DNA of 64,000 nucleotides from Flavobacteriaceae bacterium (GTDB lineage Bacteria; Bacteroidota; Bacteroidia; Flavobacteriales; Flavobacteriaceae): NCBI GenBank assembly GCA_947463515.1, contig CANHRI010000005.1, positions 1 to 64,000 of the forward strand, read 5' to 3'. Shown piece by piece: positions 1 to 9,346 of this stretch (position 1 is its first letter; each line of letters starts with the position of its first letter). The notes under the pieces were generated by a model. It saw only the letters and a program-made list of their open reading frames with translations, ran no database searches and was not told where the DNA came from. The position numbers and the translations under genes were made by a program.

Positions 1-57
1 AAATTGGTTGATATGATAACAACAGAAATAAAAAAGAATGAGAATAACAGCCGATAA
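1..57 (+). CDS. C-terminal tail of an upstream ORF (KLVDMITTEIKKNENNSR*), truncated by window edge
   Basis: Open frame 1 from base 1 to TAA at 55-57; the stop lies at the edge of the first palindromic element. Confidence 0.35.
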   Translation, partial: KLVDMITTEIKKNENNSR

Positions 58-184
58 CATCGGGTTGGCTCAATGCGGGGGAAAGGAAGTTTATAAAGTT
101 TAGTAAATTTCAGTAAGTTTGTGCTAGGTTGACGGTGTGTAGGTTTCTATCCCGCACTAAGCCAACCCGCAAACCGTTGGTAGC
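50..184. repeat. Imperfect palindromic intergenic element (attC-like), copy A
   Basis: Arms 61-79 cgggttggctcaatgcggg and 151-169 cccgcactaagccaacccg, 17/19 complementary; terminal CCGTTG at 174-179. Confidence 0.6.
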
Positions 185-238
185 AATTTTTAGAAATCAT
201 AACACTAATCAGTAATATTAAAATGAAAATAAACCAAA

Positions 239-1360
239 ATGAAAAATAAACTTAAAAAAATTACCGCTTTCACTTTAGCATTTCTTATGTTTAGTACTAG
301 TGTTTCTCCGTGTACTGGAATTACATTAAAGTCCAACGATGGTGGATTTGTTGTTGCAAGAACAGTCGAATGGGCACTTAACGATGCACAACACAATAAG
401 ATTTTAGTAGTGCCACGCAATAAAAAATTTATAGGTCAAACACCTCAAGGCTATAACGGGAAAAAATGGGATGGGAAATATGGCTTTGTAACACTTACAG
501 CATATGACCAACCTTACGGACCTGATGGATTGAATGAAGAAGGATTATATGTTGGTGTATATTATTTACCCGATTTTGCTGATTATGCTATTTACGATAG
601 CAAAAAAGCTGAGAATTCAATGAGTGTTGGAGATTTAATGCAATGGATGTTGTCATCGTTTAAAACAGTAGACGAAATTATTGCCAACTTAAAATCTGTT
701 ATTGTTGTAAATGTTGACAATAAAGAATTTGGCGGAGCAGCTCTTCCTTTTCATTTCAAAATTGTTGACCCAAGTGGTAACAGCAGGATAATTGAAATAG
801 TAAACAAAGGTGAAGTAAAAGTATATGACCCGTACATTGGCGTAATAACAAATTCACCAACATACGACTGGCACTTAATCAATCAAAGAAATTATCTTAA
901 TTTATCAACCAGTCCGAATAGCCAAATGAGTTTAGAGGGATTTAATCTAAAACCAATCGGTGGAGGTTCCGGATTGATTGGCTTGCCAGGTGATTTCACT
1001 CCACCATCAAGATTTGTTAGAGCCGCAGCTTTTACAGCTTCTTGTCGTCCATTAGAAACTTCTTTTGATGCTGTTTTTGAATCTTTTAGAATATTGGATA
1101 ATTTTAATATTCCACTAGGTGCTCAGGTTCCAAAAGAACATCTACCTACAGACATAGTAAGCGCAACTCAAGTAACTTCTGCATCTGATTTAAAAAACAA
1201 AGTGTACTATTACCATACTATGTGGAATAGACAGATTAGAAAAATTGACCTAAAAGCAATTGATTTTGCTTCAGTAAAAGAGCAAATTATTGATGATGAT
1301 GGATTGAAAACAAACACTATTAAAGATGTTACACCAAAATTGAATAGTAAAAAGAAATAA
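239..1360 (+). CDS. Linear amide C-N hydrolase / choloylglycine hydrolase-like (Ntn hydrolase)
   Basis: Signal peptide then CTGITLKSNDGGFVVARTVEW, with Cys that would be N-terminal after processing, typical of the penicillin V acylase family. Confidence 0.85.
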   Translation: MKNKLKKITAFTLAFLMFSTSVSPCTGITLKSNDGGFVVARTVEWALNDAQHNKILVVPRNKKFIGQTPQGYNGKKWDGKYGFVTLTAYDQPYGPDGLNEEGLYVGVYYLPDFADYAIYDSKKAENSMSVGDLMQWMLSSFKTVDEIIANLKSVIVVNVDNKEFGGAALPFHFKIVDPSGNSRIIEIVNKGEVKVYDPYIGVITNSPTYDWHLINQRNYLNLSTSPNSQMSLEGFNLKPIGGGSGLIGLPGDFTPPSRFVRAAAFTASCRPLETSFDAVFESFRILDNFNIPLGAQVPKEHLPTDIVSATQVTSASDLKNKVYYYHTMWNRQIRKIDLKAIDFASVKEQIIDDDGLKTNTIKDVTPKLNSKKK

Positions 1361-1367
1361 AACTACT

Positions 1368-1499
1368 GCCAACACTTGCTAAAACTTATGGCTGGTTTTT
1401 CGGTAAATTGTCCGTTTACTTTTCAGAACTTCGCTTGGTCGGTTATGGAAAAAAAACTTTCCATAAGCCGCCACAAGCTCTAGCAAGGAAACGTTAGCC
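1368..1499. repeat. Imperfect palindromic intergenic element (attC-like), copy B
   Basis: GCCAAC 1368-1373 versus GTTAGC near 1493; arms 1375-1392 cttgctaaaacttatggc and 1470-1487 gccacaagctctagcaag, 15/18 complementary. Confidence 0.65.
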
Positions 1500-1589
1500 G
1501 ACATGCGCAAATATTGCGTTGAAAAAAATATCAATAAATTATTTCCCAATTTGGGAACTCTTATTTACCTTTGGAAAAAATTAGAAGAA

Positions 1590-1883
1590 TTGAGAATAAT
1601 TTCTAAAAAAATATTGCGTGATTTTTGGGAAGCTCATGCTGATTCTGAACAACAACTAAAAGCTTGGTTTCAAGAAACTAGTAATGCTGAATGGAAAACT
1701 CCAAATGACGTAAAAAAAGTATATCCGAGTGCGAGTATTTTAAATAACAATCGAATTGTATTTAATATAAAAGGAAATAATTACAGATTAATTGTTAGAA
1801 TAAATTACAACCATCAAATGATTTGGATTCGATTCATCGGAACGCATGCAGAATATGATAAGATTAACGCTAACGAAATTTAA
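1590..1883 (+). CDS. HigB-family type II toxin (RelE-like mRNA interferase); ORF extends to 1503 but a TTG start at 1590 fits the family better
   Basis: RIISKKILRDFWEAHADSEQQLKAWFQE...RLIVRINYNHQMIWIRFIGTHAEYDKI is HigB_toxin-like. Confidence 0.85.
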   Translation: MRIISKKILRDFWEAHADSEQQLKAWFQETSNAEWKTPNDVKKVYPSASILNNNRIVFNIKGNNYRLIVRINYNHQMIWIRFIGTHAEYDKINANEI

Positions 1884-1888
1884 AAGCT

Positions 1889-2245
1889 ATGGAAATTAAA
1901 CCAATAAAAAACGAGAAAGATTATAATCAAGCTTTGGAAAGATTAGAAACTATCTTTGACGCAAAGCCCGGAACACCAGAAAGTGATGAACTTGAAGTTC
2001 TCGGAATTCTTATTGACCAATATGAAAATGAGCATTTCCCAATAGGATTACCTGATCCAATCGAAGCAATAAAGTTCAGAATGGAACAAATGGGTTATAA
2101 TCAAAACGACTTGGCAAAAATTATTGGCTTGAAAAGTAGAGCAAGCGAAATCTTGAATCGAAAAAGAAAACTTTCTTTGGAAATGATACGTCAACTTCAT
2201 GAAAGACTGAATATACCAACAGACGTATTGATTCAAATATATTAA
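1889..2245 (+). CDS. HigA-family antitoxin, XRE helix-turn-helix
   Basis: C-terminal HTH (MGYNQNDLAKIIGLKSRASEILNRKRKLSLEMIRQLHERLNIP); 5 bp after the toxin stop. Confidence 0.88.
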   Translation: MEIKPIKNEKDYNQALERLETIFDAKPGTPESDELEVLGILIDQYENEHFPIGLPDPIEAIKFRMEQMGYNQNDLAKIIGLKSRASEILNRKRKLSLEMIRQLHERLNIPTDVLIQIY

Positions 2246-2257
2246 TAAAAGTAAGCA

Positions 2258-2424
2258 CGTCGGCTAAAAGCGGTTTTGCGCTATGGCTCGATTTTCTTCG
2301 CTTCCACCCTATTTTCACGACCCGAGCGAAGTGAACGGTGCGTAGCAATAACGTTTATCTTAGTAAGAAAATAATCGTTTCGCATTGACCGCCACAGTCG
2401 CGAAGTAGCGAACCGTTACCTGCC
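2258..2424. repeat. Palindromic intergenic element (attC-like), copy C
   Basis: cggttttgcgctatggc 2271-2287 versus gccacagtcgcgaagtagcgaaccg 2391-2415 (pairs with extrahelical bases); terminal CCGTTA 2413-2418. Confidence 0.4.
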
Positions 2425-2495
2425 ATTTCTCAAAAATACTGCTAAAAAGAACTTTCAAATACCAAAAATTGGTATATTTGAAAAAATGAAAAGTC

Positions 2496-2738
2496 ATGGC
2501 TAAAAACACATCTATATTGTTAGGAGACTATTTCGAAAACTTCATCAATGAAGAGATTTCTTCTGGTCGTTTCAGTTCTGCAAGTGAAGTTGTGAGAACA
2601 GCTTTAAGATTACTTGAATTGGAAGAACAGAAAATTAAAAAGTTGAGAGAAGAAATTGAAATTGGTGAAAAAAGTGGAATGATTTCAAATTTTGATCACG
2701 AAGCTCATTTGGCAAGTCTTCATAAAAAACACTTATGA
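2496..2738 (+). CDS. ParD-family antitoxin (ribbon-helix-helix)
   Basis: MAKNTSILLGDYFENFINEEISSGRFSSASEVVRTALRLLE. Confidence 0.9.
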   Translation: MAKNTSILLGDYFENFINEEISSGRFSSASEVVRTALRLLELEEQKIKKLREEIEIGEKSGMISNFDHEAHLASLHKKHL

Positions 2739-3031
2739 AAGTAGAATACCGAATAAGTGCAAAAGCTTTAGAAGATATTGACAAAATTTGGCTTTATACT
2801 CTAGAGAATTGGTCCCTAAACCAAGCTAACCATTACTATAGATTAATCTATCAAGAAATTGAATATATCGTTGAAGATTTTGAAGATGGAAAAGAGATTG
2901 GAAATATTAAATTCGGTTACAGACAATCCAGAGTAAAATCACATTTAATTATTTACAGAAAAGCCGAAGATGGAATTGTTGAAATTGTTAGAGTTCTTCA
3001 TCAGATGATGGATATTTCTAATCAACAGTGA
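2735..3031 (+). CDS. ParE-family toxin
   Basis: YRISAKALEDIDKIWLYTLENW...; ATGA overlap with parD. Confidence 0.9.
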   Translation: MKVEYRISAKALEDIDKIWLYTLENWSLNQANHYYRLIYQEIEYIVEDFEDGKEIGNIKFGYRQSRVKSHLIIYRKAEDGIVEIVRVLHQMMDISNQQ

Positions 3032-3036
3032 ACGAA

Positions 3037-3178
3037 ACGGCTGGTCACAGAGGTTTGTTATAATTGCTAGGTTTGGGTTTATCCCGAGTTTTCTCTGAAA
3101 ACTCAAAAAGGATTTTTATATTTGTAATCATCAGTAATAAATCGTCGCAACTATCACAATCTGCGGAACGTTAAGGGC
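3037..3178. repeat. Palindromic intergenic element (attC-like), copy D
   Basis: ttgttataattgc 3055-3067 versus gcaactatcacaa 3147-3159; terminal ACGTTA 3168-3173. Confidence 0.45.
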
Positions 3179-3210
3179 AATTAATATTCAACAATAAAGA
3201 ATACAACCAT

Positions 3211-3618
3211 ATGAAACTAAAATCAATTTTTATCTTAATATTCCTCCTTTTTAACGGTATTGCATTTTCTCAAAATTGGATATATGTTGGAAGTGCTACA
3301 AACGGTAATAAATATTATTTAAGGAGTAATAACACTAGTGAAATTGGTTACAAAAAAGTTTGGTCTAAAACGGTTGGAAAAAGTTTTCAATACAAAAAAA
3401 ATGGCAAAACTCACACGTTACTTAACGGATATAGCATTGACTTACACGAATATGATTGCAGTGGACGGAAAGTTAAATTACTTAGTTATGTTTATTATAA
3501 CTCAAAGGGTACGCCCGTACATTCTGTAACTCTTCAATCTTATGAAACCGAGTGGTGGGATGTAATTCCTGATTCAATAGGAGAAATGTTATTAAACAAA
3601 GTATGTGAATTGTTTTAA
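3211..3618 (+). CDS. Secreted hypothetical protein, surface-adhesin-E-like
   Basis: Signal peptide; WIYVGSATNGNKYYLRSNN...KVWSKTV...DCSGRKVKLLSYVYYNSKG. Confidence 0.65.
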   Translation: MKLKSIFILIFLLFNGIAFSQNWIYVGSATNGNKYYLRSNNTSEIGYKKVWSKTVGKSFQYKKNGKTHTLLNGYSIDLHEYDCSGRKVKLLSYVYYNSKGTPVHSVTLQSYETEWWDVIPDSIGEMLLNKVCELF

Positions 3619-3847
3619 ATAAAAATATATTTATTCTACTATTACTATTTTCGATTTCTTGAAAAAATAAATCTAATAAGAATGTTACTTACAACGATAT
3701 TTAGATGTTTGAAGGGGTAATGTAATGATATCATTTTCTAAAGGTTATTTTGTGCGTTCCTGTAAAATTAATGATAACATGTTGGAAACATGGATAAATA
3801 AGAATGGGGAATCAGTAGCTAGGAGCGCAAAAAAAATTGAATTTTAA
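3606..3847 (+). pseudogene. Decayed small lipoprotein gene
   Basis: NKNIFILLLLFSIS-TGA-KNKSNKNVTYNDI then frame disruptions, ending in open frame 3725-3847 MISFSKGYFVRSCKINDNMLETWINKNGESVARSAKKIEF*. Confidence 0.4.
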
Positions 3848-4107
3848 TATTGAGTTATTCGTATTACGCTATAGTCACTTTTTGTATGCTTATAAACAAC
3901 AATTTAAAAAAAAGACTATTATTCTAGTCATTAAAGATTAAATTTGATGTTTATACAAACAAAAAACATTAGCGAATAAGCTGTCGAAAGCCATTCCCGA
4001 AAAAATGCCAAAAACATCAATTTACAAGGTGTAGGCAAGACTCATGACAGCGGCACATTAGAAGCTACCCTAACAAATTCTCATATAACTCAAGACCATC
4101 TTTTAAA

Positions 4108-6630
4108 ATGCCTGCAAATAATTTCGACATACTAGGTCTAACTAATGAGCAGGTAATACTTGCCAGGGAGAAATTTGGACAAAACAAATTAGACTACAAA
4201 AAAGAAAACAGCTTCTTTGATACCGTAAAACGCATTACCAAAGACCCTATGATGATTTTATTATTGGTGGCGTCTTTCATTTACTTTAGCAGCGGCAAAA
4301 CGGGTGACGGAATTTTCCTGACCGCTGCCATTATATTTCAAGCATCAATTTCATTATATCAATATTCTAGGAGTAAGAATGCATTAGAAAAGCTGAAAGA
4401 CTTTTCACAACCTTATTGCAAAGTCATCCGAAATGGTAAAATAGAAGAAATAAAAAGCGAAGATTTGGTAGTTGGTGACAACCTAATGGTGGAAGAAGGC
4501 ACCTCTATTACAGCAGATGGCAGTATTATCCATTCTAATGATTTTTCAGTGAACGAATCCATACTCACAGGTGAATCGCTTGCTGTTTTTAAGGATAAGA
4601 CAAAAAAGGATAATTTTATTTATAGCGGCACAACTGTGGCCAGTGGTTTAGCTATTGCAACAATAGTAGCCATTGGCAACGAAACTAAATTAGGTAAAAT
4701 CGGAACAAGTTTAGAAAGCATCTTGGAAGAGAAAACACCGTTGGAAATACAAATTGCAAACTTTGTAAAAAAGATGGCCATTGCCGGTGCGTTAGTTTTT
4801 GTTATTGTTTGGGCAATTAATTATTGGCATACTCAAAATCTGTTGAATAGCTTGTTGCAGTCACTCACATTAGCCATGAGTATTTTACCCGAAGAAATTC
4901 CTGTTGCTTTCACCACATTTATGGCATTGGGCGCTTGGCGTTTAATGAAAATGGGCATTGTAGTAAAGCAAATGAAAACGGTTGAAACTTTAGGGAGTGC
5001 AACTGTTATTTGTACGGACAAAACAGGAACGATTACGGAAAATAAAATGAGTTTGGTAAAACTGTTTTTGTTATCATCAAATAAAATCTCTGACCCAAAT
5101 GATAACTTAACCGAGGATGAAAAACAATTGATATCCATAGCAATGTGGGCAAGTGAACCTATCCCGTTCGACCCAATGGAGGTAGCATTACATCAAACAT
5201 ATAAAGAAGTTATTCAAAAGGACGATAGACCAAACTATAAACTTGTTCATGAGTACCCATTAGATGGCAAACCGCCAATGATGACTCATGTTTTTGAAGA
5301 CAAGAAAGGCAACAAAATCATCGCTGCCAAAGGAGCGCCCGAAGCATTGATGAATGTTTCTAAGCTAACAGAACTCGAAAAGCAACAAATAAATGAAGCT
5401 ATTCAACTTTTGGCAAATGAAGGTTTCAGAGTATTGGGGGTTGGCATGTCAAATTCTAAAGGTGACATTTATCCACCAAAACAACAAGACTTATATTTTG
5501 AATTTAAAGGTATTGTTGCCTTTTACGATCCACCTAAAAAGAACATTCAAAAAGTATTAGAAGATTTTTACACCGCAGGAATTAATGTAAAAATTATAAC
5601 GGGCGATAATGCAACAACTACCGTAGCTATTGCAAAACAAATTGGGTTTAAAGGTTACGAAAAAACGATTACAGGAGATGAGCTGATGAAATTAGATGCA
5701 GCTGCCTTGCAAAGCTGTGTAATGGATACCACTATTTTTACCCGAATGTTTCCCGAAGCTAAATTAAAAGTTATCAACGCCTTAAAATCCAACAATCAAA
5801 TTGTAGCAATGACTGGGGATGGTGTAAATGATGGTCCCGCTTTGAAAGCTGCTCACATAGGCATTGCGATGGGCAAAAAGGGAACAGATATAGCAAAACA
5901 AGCAGCATCACTAATTTTAATAAACGATGATTTATCAAAAATGGTAGATGCCATAGCAATGGGCAGAAAAATATATACTAACCTCAAAAAAGCGATTCAA
6001 TACATCATATCCATACACATACCAATCATTTTAACAGTGTTTATCCCTTTGGCTTTAGGCTGGGTGTTTCCTAATATTTTTTCGCCCATTCACATCATTT
6101 TTTTAGAAATAATAATGGGGCCAACCTGTTCTATTATTTATGAAAATGAACCGATGGAAAAAAATACGATGTCAATGAAACCAAAAGCATTGAAAACTAC
6201 TTTTTTTAATTGGAAAGAACTATCAATAAGTATTATACAAGGATTAGTGATAACAGCTGGAACTTTACTTGTTTACCAATATTCGGTTTTGAATGGATAC
6301 AATGAAGGACTGACAAGAACAATGACTTTTACAGTTTTAATAACCGCAAATATTTTCCTGACTTTAATAAATCGGTCATTTTATTACTCAATATTTACAA
6401 CTTTGAAGTATAAGAACAACATGGTTTTGTTTATCATTTTTATAACCATTGCTATTTTCGGACTTATTCTTTATGTGAAACCATTGACAGCTTTTTTTGA
6501 ATTTGAGATATTGAATTTAGCGCAATTATTTATTTGTTTTGCCATCGGTTTTCTTGCCGTAATTTGGTTTGAAATTTCAAAACTGATAAAAAGGAGAAAA
6601 GTAAATGCCAACAGAAAAGGCAGCTGGTAA
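4108..6630 (+). CDS. Cation-translocating P-type ATPase (P2-like)
   Basis: TGES, PEEIP, DKTGT, MTGDGVND motifs. Confidence 0.93.
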   Translation: MPANNFDILGLTNEQVILAREKFGQNKLDYKKENSFFDTVKRITKDPMMILLLVASFIYFSSGKTGDGIFLTAAIIFQASISLYQYSRSKNALEKLKDFSQPYCKVIRNGKIEEIKSEDLVVGDNLMVEEGTSITADGSIIHSNDFSVNESILTGESLAVFKDKTKKDNFIYSGTTVASGLAIATIVAIGNETKLGKIGTSLESILEEKTPLEIQIANFVKKMAIAGALVFVIVWAINYWHTQNLLNSLLQSLTLAMSILPEEIPVAFTTFMALGAWRLMKMGIVVKQMKTVETLGSATVICTDKTGTITENKMSLVKLFLLSSNKISDPNDNLTEDEKQLISIAMWASEPIPFDPMEVALHQTYKEVIQKDDRPNYKLVHEYPLDGKPPMMTHVFEDKKGNKIIAAKGAPEALMNVSKLTELEKQQINEAIQLLANEGFRVLGVGMSNSKGDIYPPKQQDLYFEFKGIVAFYDPPKKNIQKVLEDFYTAGINVKIITGDNATTTVAIAKQIGFKGYEKTITGDELMKLDAAALQSCVMDTTIFTRMFPEAKLKVINALKSNNQIVAMTGDGVNDGPALKAAHIGIAMGKKGTDIAKQAASLILINDDLSKMVDAIAMGRKIYTNLKKAIQYIISIHIPIILTVFIPLALGWVFPNIFSPIHIIFLEIIMGPTCSIIYENEPMEKNTMSMKPKALKTTFFNWKELSISIIQGLVITAGTLLVYQYSVLNGYNEGLTRTMTFTVLITANIFLTLINRSFYYSIFTTLKYKNNMVLFIIFITIAIFGLILYVKPLTAFFEFEILNLAQLFICFAIGFLAVIWFEISKLIKRRKVNANRKGSW

Positions 6631-6897
6631 TAGTATATTTACAATAGGATGGGTTTCGTGCTCGGTATAAAGTAAAATGGTAAAAATCCCGTCCATGGAA
6701 ATCTACAAAACGTTAGTGATTATCTAACCTAAAAAAAATCAACCAGACTAAAAAAAATAGAACTAAAAATTTCTTTATCCTTGTGCGACTTAGATTTTCT
6801 TCAAAAGTAGTTGCAATAGACAATCCCAGTATTTCAAGGCCTTAAAAATTGAGAAAAGTGAAAGTTATAAGCCAAAGATAATTGCTACTTTTGCCTC

Positions 6898-8142
6898 ATG
6901 TTACGAGCTGCCCTTCGCCGATATATTGCCAACTTCAAAGGATTTTCCCGTGAAATTTGGATACTCACCTTGATTACTTTCATCAATCGGGCGGGCACTA
7001 TGGTACTCCCCTTTTTATCAAAATATCTTAAAGAAGATTTGCATTTTGATTACAATGAAGTCGGTTGGATCTTGTTCTTTTTTGGTTTGGGTTCAATGTT
7101 AGGTTCGTGGCTAGGAGGAAAACTATCCGATAAGATTGGATTTTATAAAATAATGGTGTTCAGTTTGTTTACCAGTGGATTGGCGTTCTTCGGTTTGCAA
7201 TATATCGAAAGTTTTGAAGGCCTCTGCATCGCCATTTTTACCATTATGGTCATCGCCGACATGTTCCGCCCCGCTATGTTTGTTTCTATTGGAACCTATG
7301 CCAAACCCGAAAATCGAACGCGTGCATTAACCCTAGTTCGTTTGGCTATCAATTTGGGTTTTGCCGCAGGACCCGCATTGGGAGGTTTAATCATCATGGG
7401 AATGGGGTACAAAGGATTGTTTTGGGTTGATGGCGCCACTTGTATTATTGCCATTCTCATTTTTGTTGTTAAAGTCAAAGAAAAGAAACGACTCCCAATC
7501 GATCCTGAAGCAAAAGCGACCCTGGAAGCACAACGAAAATCGGTATTCTCAGACGGTCCCTTTTGGTTGTTTCTCTTTAGCTGTGTCATTACGGGGATTT
7601 TATTCTTCCAACTTTTCACTACCATTCCACTCTACCATCGCATTCAATTTGGTTTAAGCGAACTCCAAACCGGTTTGCTTCTTACCCTCAACGGGGTTTT
7701 GGTTTTCTTCCTTGAAATGCCTATCGTAAGTGCCGTGGAACGAAAAAAAATCGATAAAGTCAAGATTGTTACTTGGGGCTGTTTTTTTATGAGCATCAGT
7801 CTGTTCTTGTTGCTGATTGATCAATGGGCGGGAATTCTAATTGTAATGATGCTGTTTATGACCTTTGCCGAAATGTTTGCCTTTCCGTTTTCAAATACAT
7901 TCGCCTTGAGTCGCGCCCCCAAAGGACATGAAGGCCGGTACATGGCCATTTTTACCATGAGCTATTCCGCCGCCCATATTTTGAGTGCCAAAATCGGAAT
8001 GAACGTAGTGGATCACTTTGGGTATGCTACCAATTGGTGGGTCATGGGAATATTAGGGTTGTTGGGGACAGCAGCAGGGTATATCGTTTATCGATGGGTA
8101 CAAAAAGAACAGAAGCAGTCTGCAGTGAGCAGTGAGCAGTAA
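6898..8142 (+). CDS. MFS transporter (MdtH-like)
   Basis: 12-TM MFS pattern, GSWLGGKLSDKIGFYK motif. Confidence 0.88.
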   Translation: MLRAALRRYIANFKGFSREIWILTLITFINRAGTMVLPFLSKYLKEDLHFDYNEVGWILFFFGLGSMLGSWLGGKLSDKIGFYKIMVFSLFTSGLAFFGLQYIESFEGLCIAIFTIMVIADMFRPAMFVSIGTYAKPENRTRALTLVRLAINLGFAAGPALGGLIIMGMGYKGLFWVDGATCIIAILIFVVKVKEKKRLPIDPEAKATLEAQRKSVFSDGPFWLFLFSCVITGILFFQLFTTIPLYHRIQFGLSELQTGLLLTLNGVLVFFLEMPIVSAVERKKIDKVKIVTWGCFFMSISLFLLLIDQWAGILIVMMLFMTFAEMFAFPFSNTFALSRAPKGHEGRYMAIFTMSYSAAHILSAKIGMNVVDHFGYATNWWVMGILGLLGTAAGYIVYRWVQKEQKQSAVSSEQ

Positions 8143-8349
8143 GCGGTTCTTTTGGATTGCATAATTGTCTGTGAACAGTTAGTTATCGAATGATATAAAT
8201 TCCTATCGATGTCTATTAAGACCCATTAAATAAGTTGGTTCTTCAATAGTTGAATTTGTATTTGCGCTATTATTATTTGAGCATAATTGAATCATTAACA
8301 TTATACTAATTAATATTAAATATTTTTTTTCATGATTGTTCACAAATAT

Positions 8350-9003
8350 TTATAGCTTATAATTTATTGAAATCGATATGACTCTGTTTTTGATTTCATT
8401 TGATGTTTTATTATTCACATTATATAAACCAAAATTATATCTTAATTCAGTAGAAATATATTTTGTAAAGTGATAGCTTGCACCTAAATTTATTCCATAG
8501 TCAATAGATTTATAACTATGTTTATCAGTATTACTATAATTCCCAAGAGATGGAGTAGAGAAAGAAAAATTACTTTTTGAACCCAATAAAACTCCTAATT
8601 GCGGTCCAAATTCTAAGCTAACCTTTTTTATAAAATAATATTTAATCATAACAGGGATGTTAATGTAATAAAGTTCATTTGACACCTGGTAAGTAAAATA
8701 TTCATCAGGAGAATCAAATGATGGTCTTATAACATCATTAAAAGTATATTTGTTGCCCTGATAGGAAAATAAAATTTCGGGTTGTATTGCTAACTTACTA
8801 GAAAGATTAAATTCTAAAAAAGTACCAAGATTATATCCTAACATCATAGAATTATTTGTTGATGTTATTGATTTCATTACATTATCTGTTTGATTAGAAA
8901 GATTTAATCCTCCTTTGATGCCAAATTTTGTTTCTTGAGCTAAACTAAGAACACATGTGAGTGTTAATAATGATGTGAAAATAATTTTTTTCATATTATA
9001 CAA
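8350..9003 (-). CDS. Outer-membrane beta-barrel protein (porin family, PorT-like)
   Basis: Signal peptide plus KFGIKGGLNLSN...LGASYHFTKYISTELRYNFG... Confidence 0.8.
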   Translation of the reverse strand: MYNMKKIIFTSLLTLTCVLSLAQETKFGIKGGLNLSNQTDNVMKSITSTNNSMMLGYNLGTFLEFNLSSKLAIQPEILFSYQGNKYTFNDVIRPSFDSPDEYFTYQVSNELYYINIPVMIKYYFIKKVSLEFGPQLGVLLGSKSNFSFSTPSLGNYSNTDKHSYKSIDYGINLGASYHFTKYISTELRYNFGLYNVNNKTSNEIKNRVISISINYKL

Positions 9004-9097
9004 GGTTAATTTTTTTTCAAATATAAAAAAATTCGGTTACATACAACTTATTGCAAACAATCACATGCATCTAATTAGACGAAAGTAATTTTCCGTT

Positions 9098-9346
9098 ATG
9101 GAAAAGAGAGTTCGAAAAACACCACTTAACCCTGAAATAATTAGTCTTGGAAAGTGTATAGAAGCGATTATAAAAGCAAAAGGTCTAAAAACAAGAGAAG
9201 TTGCTCATGATGCAGATCTTGATGTTGAAAACCTCAGAAAGTACATCAAAGGGAAGCAAGAGATGAAAGTTTCAACTATGCTTAAAATAGCTAAATCATT
9301 GGGGGTGTCGGTAGCTGATTTGTTTTTGCTTAATACAAAAGATTAG
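9098..9346 (+). CDS. XRE-family HTH transcriptional regulator
   Basis: HTH_3-like sequence TREVAHDADLDVENLRKYIKGKQEMKVSTMLKIAKSLGVSVADLF. Confidence 0.8.
   Translation: MEKRVRKTPLNPEIISLGKCIEAIIKAKGLKTREVAHDADLDVENLRKYIKGKQEMKVSTMLKIAKSLGVSVADLFLLNTKD

Noticed and set aside
205-420. 71-aa minus-strand ORF
   Set aside because: Antisense to the signal-peptide region of the Ntn-hydrolase gene.
1-6720. Integron integrase or transposase inside the accessory block
   Set aside because: None of the ORFs shows recombinase motifs; the integrase, if any, lies outside the window or acts in trans.
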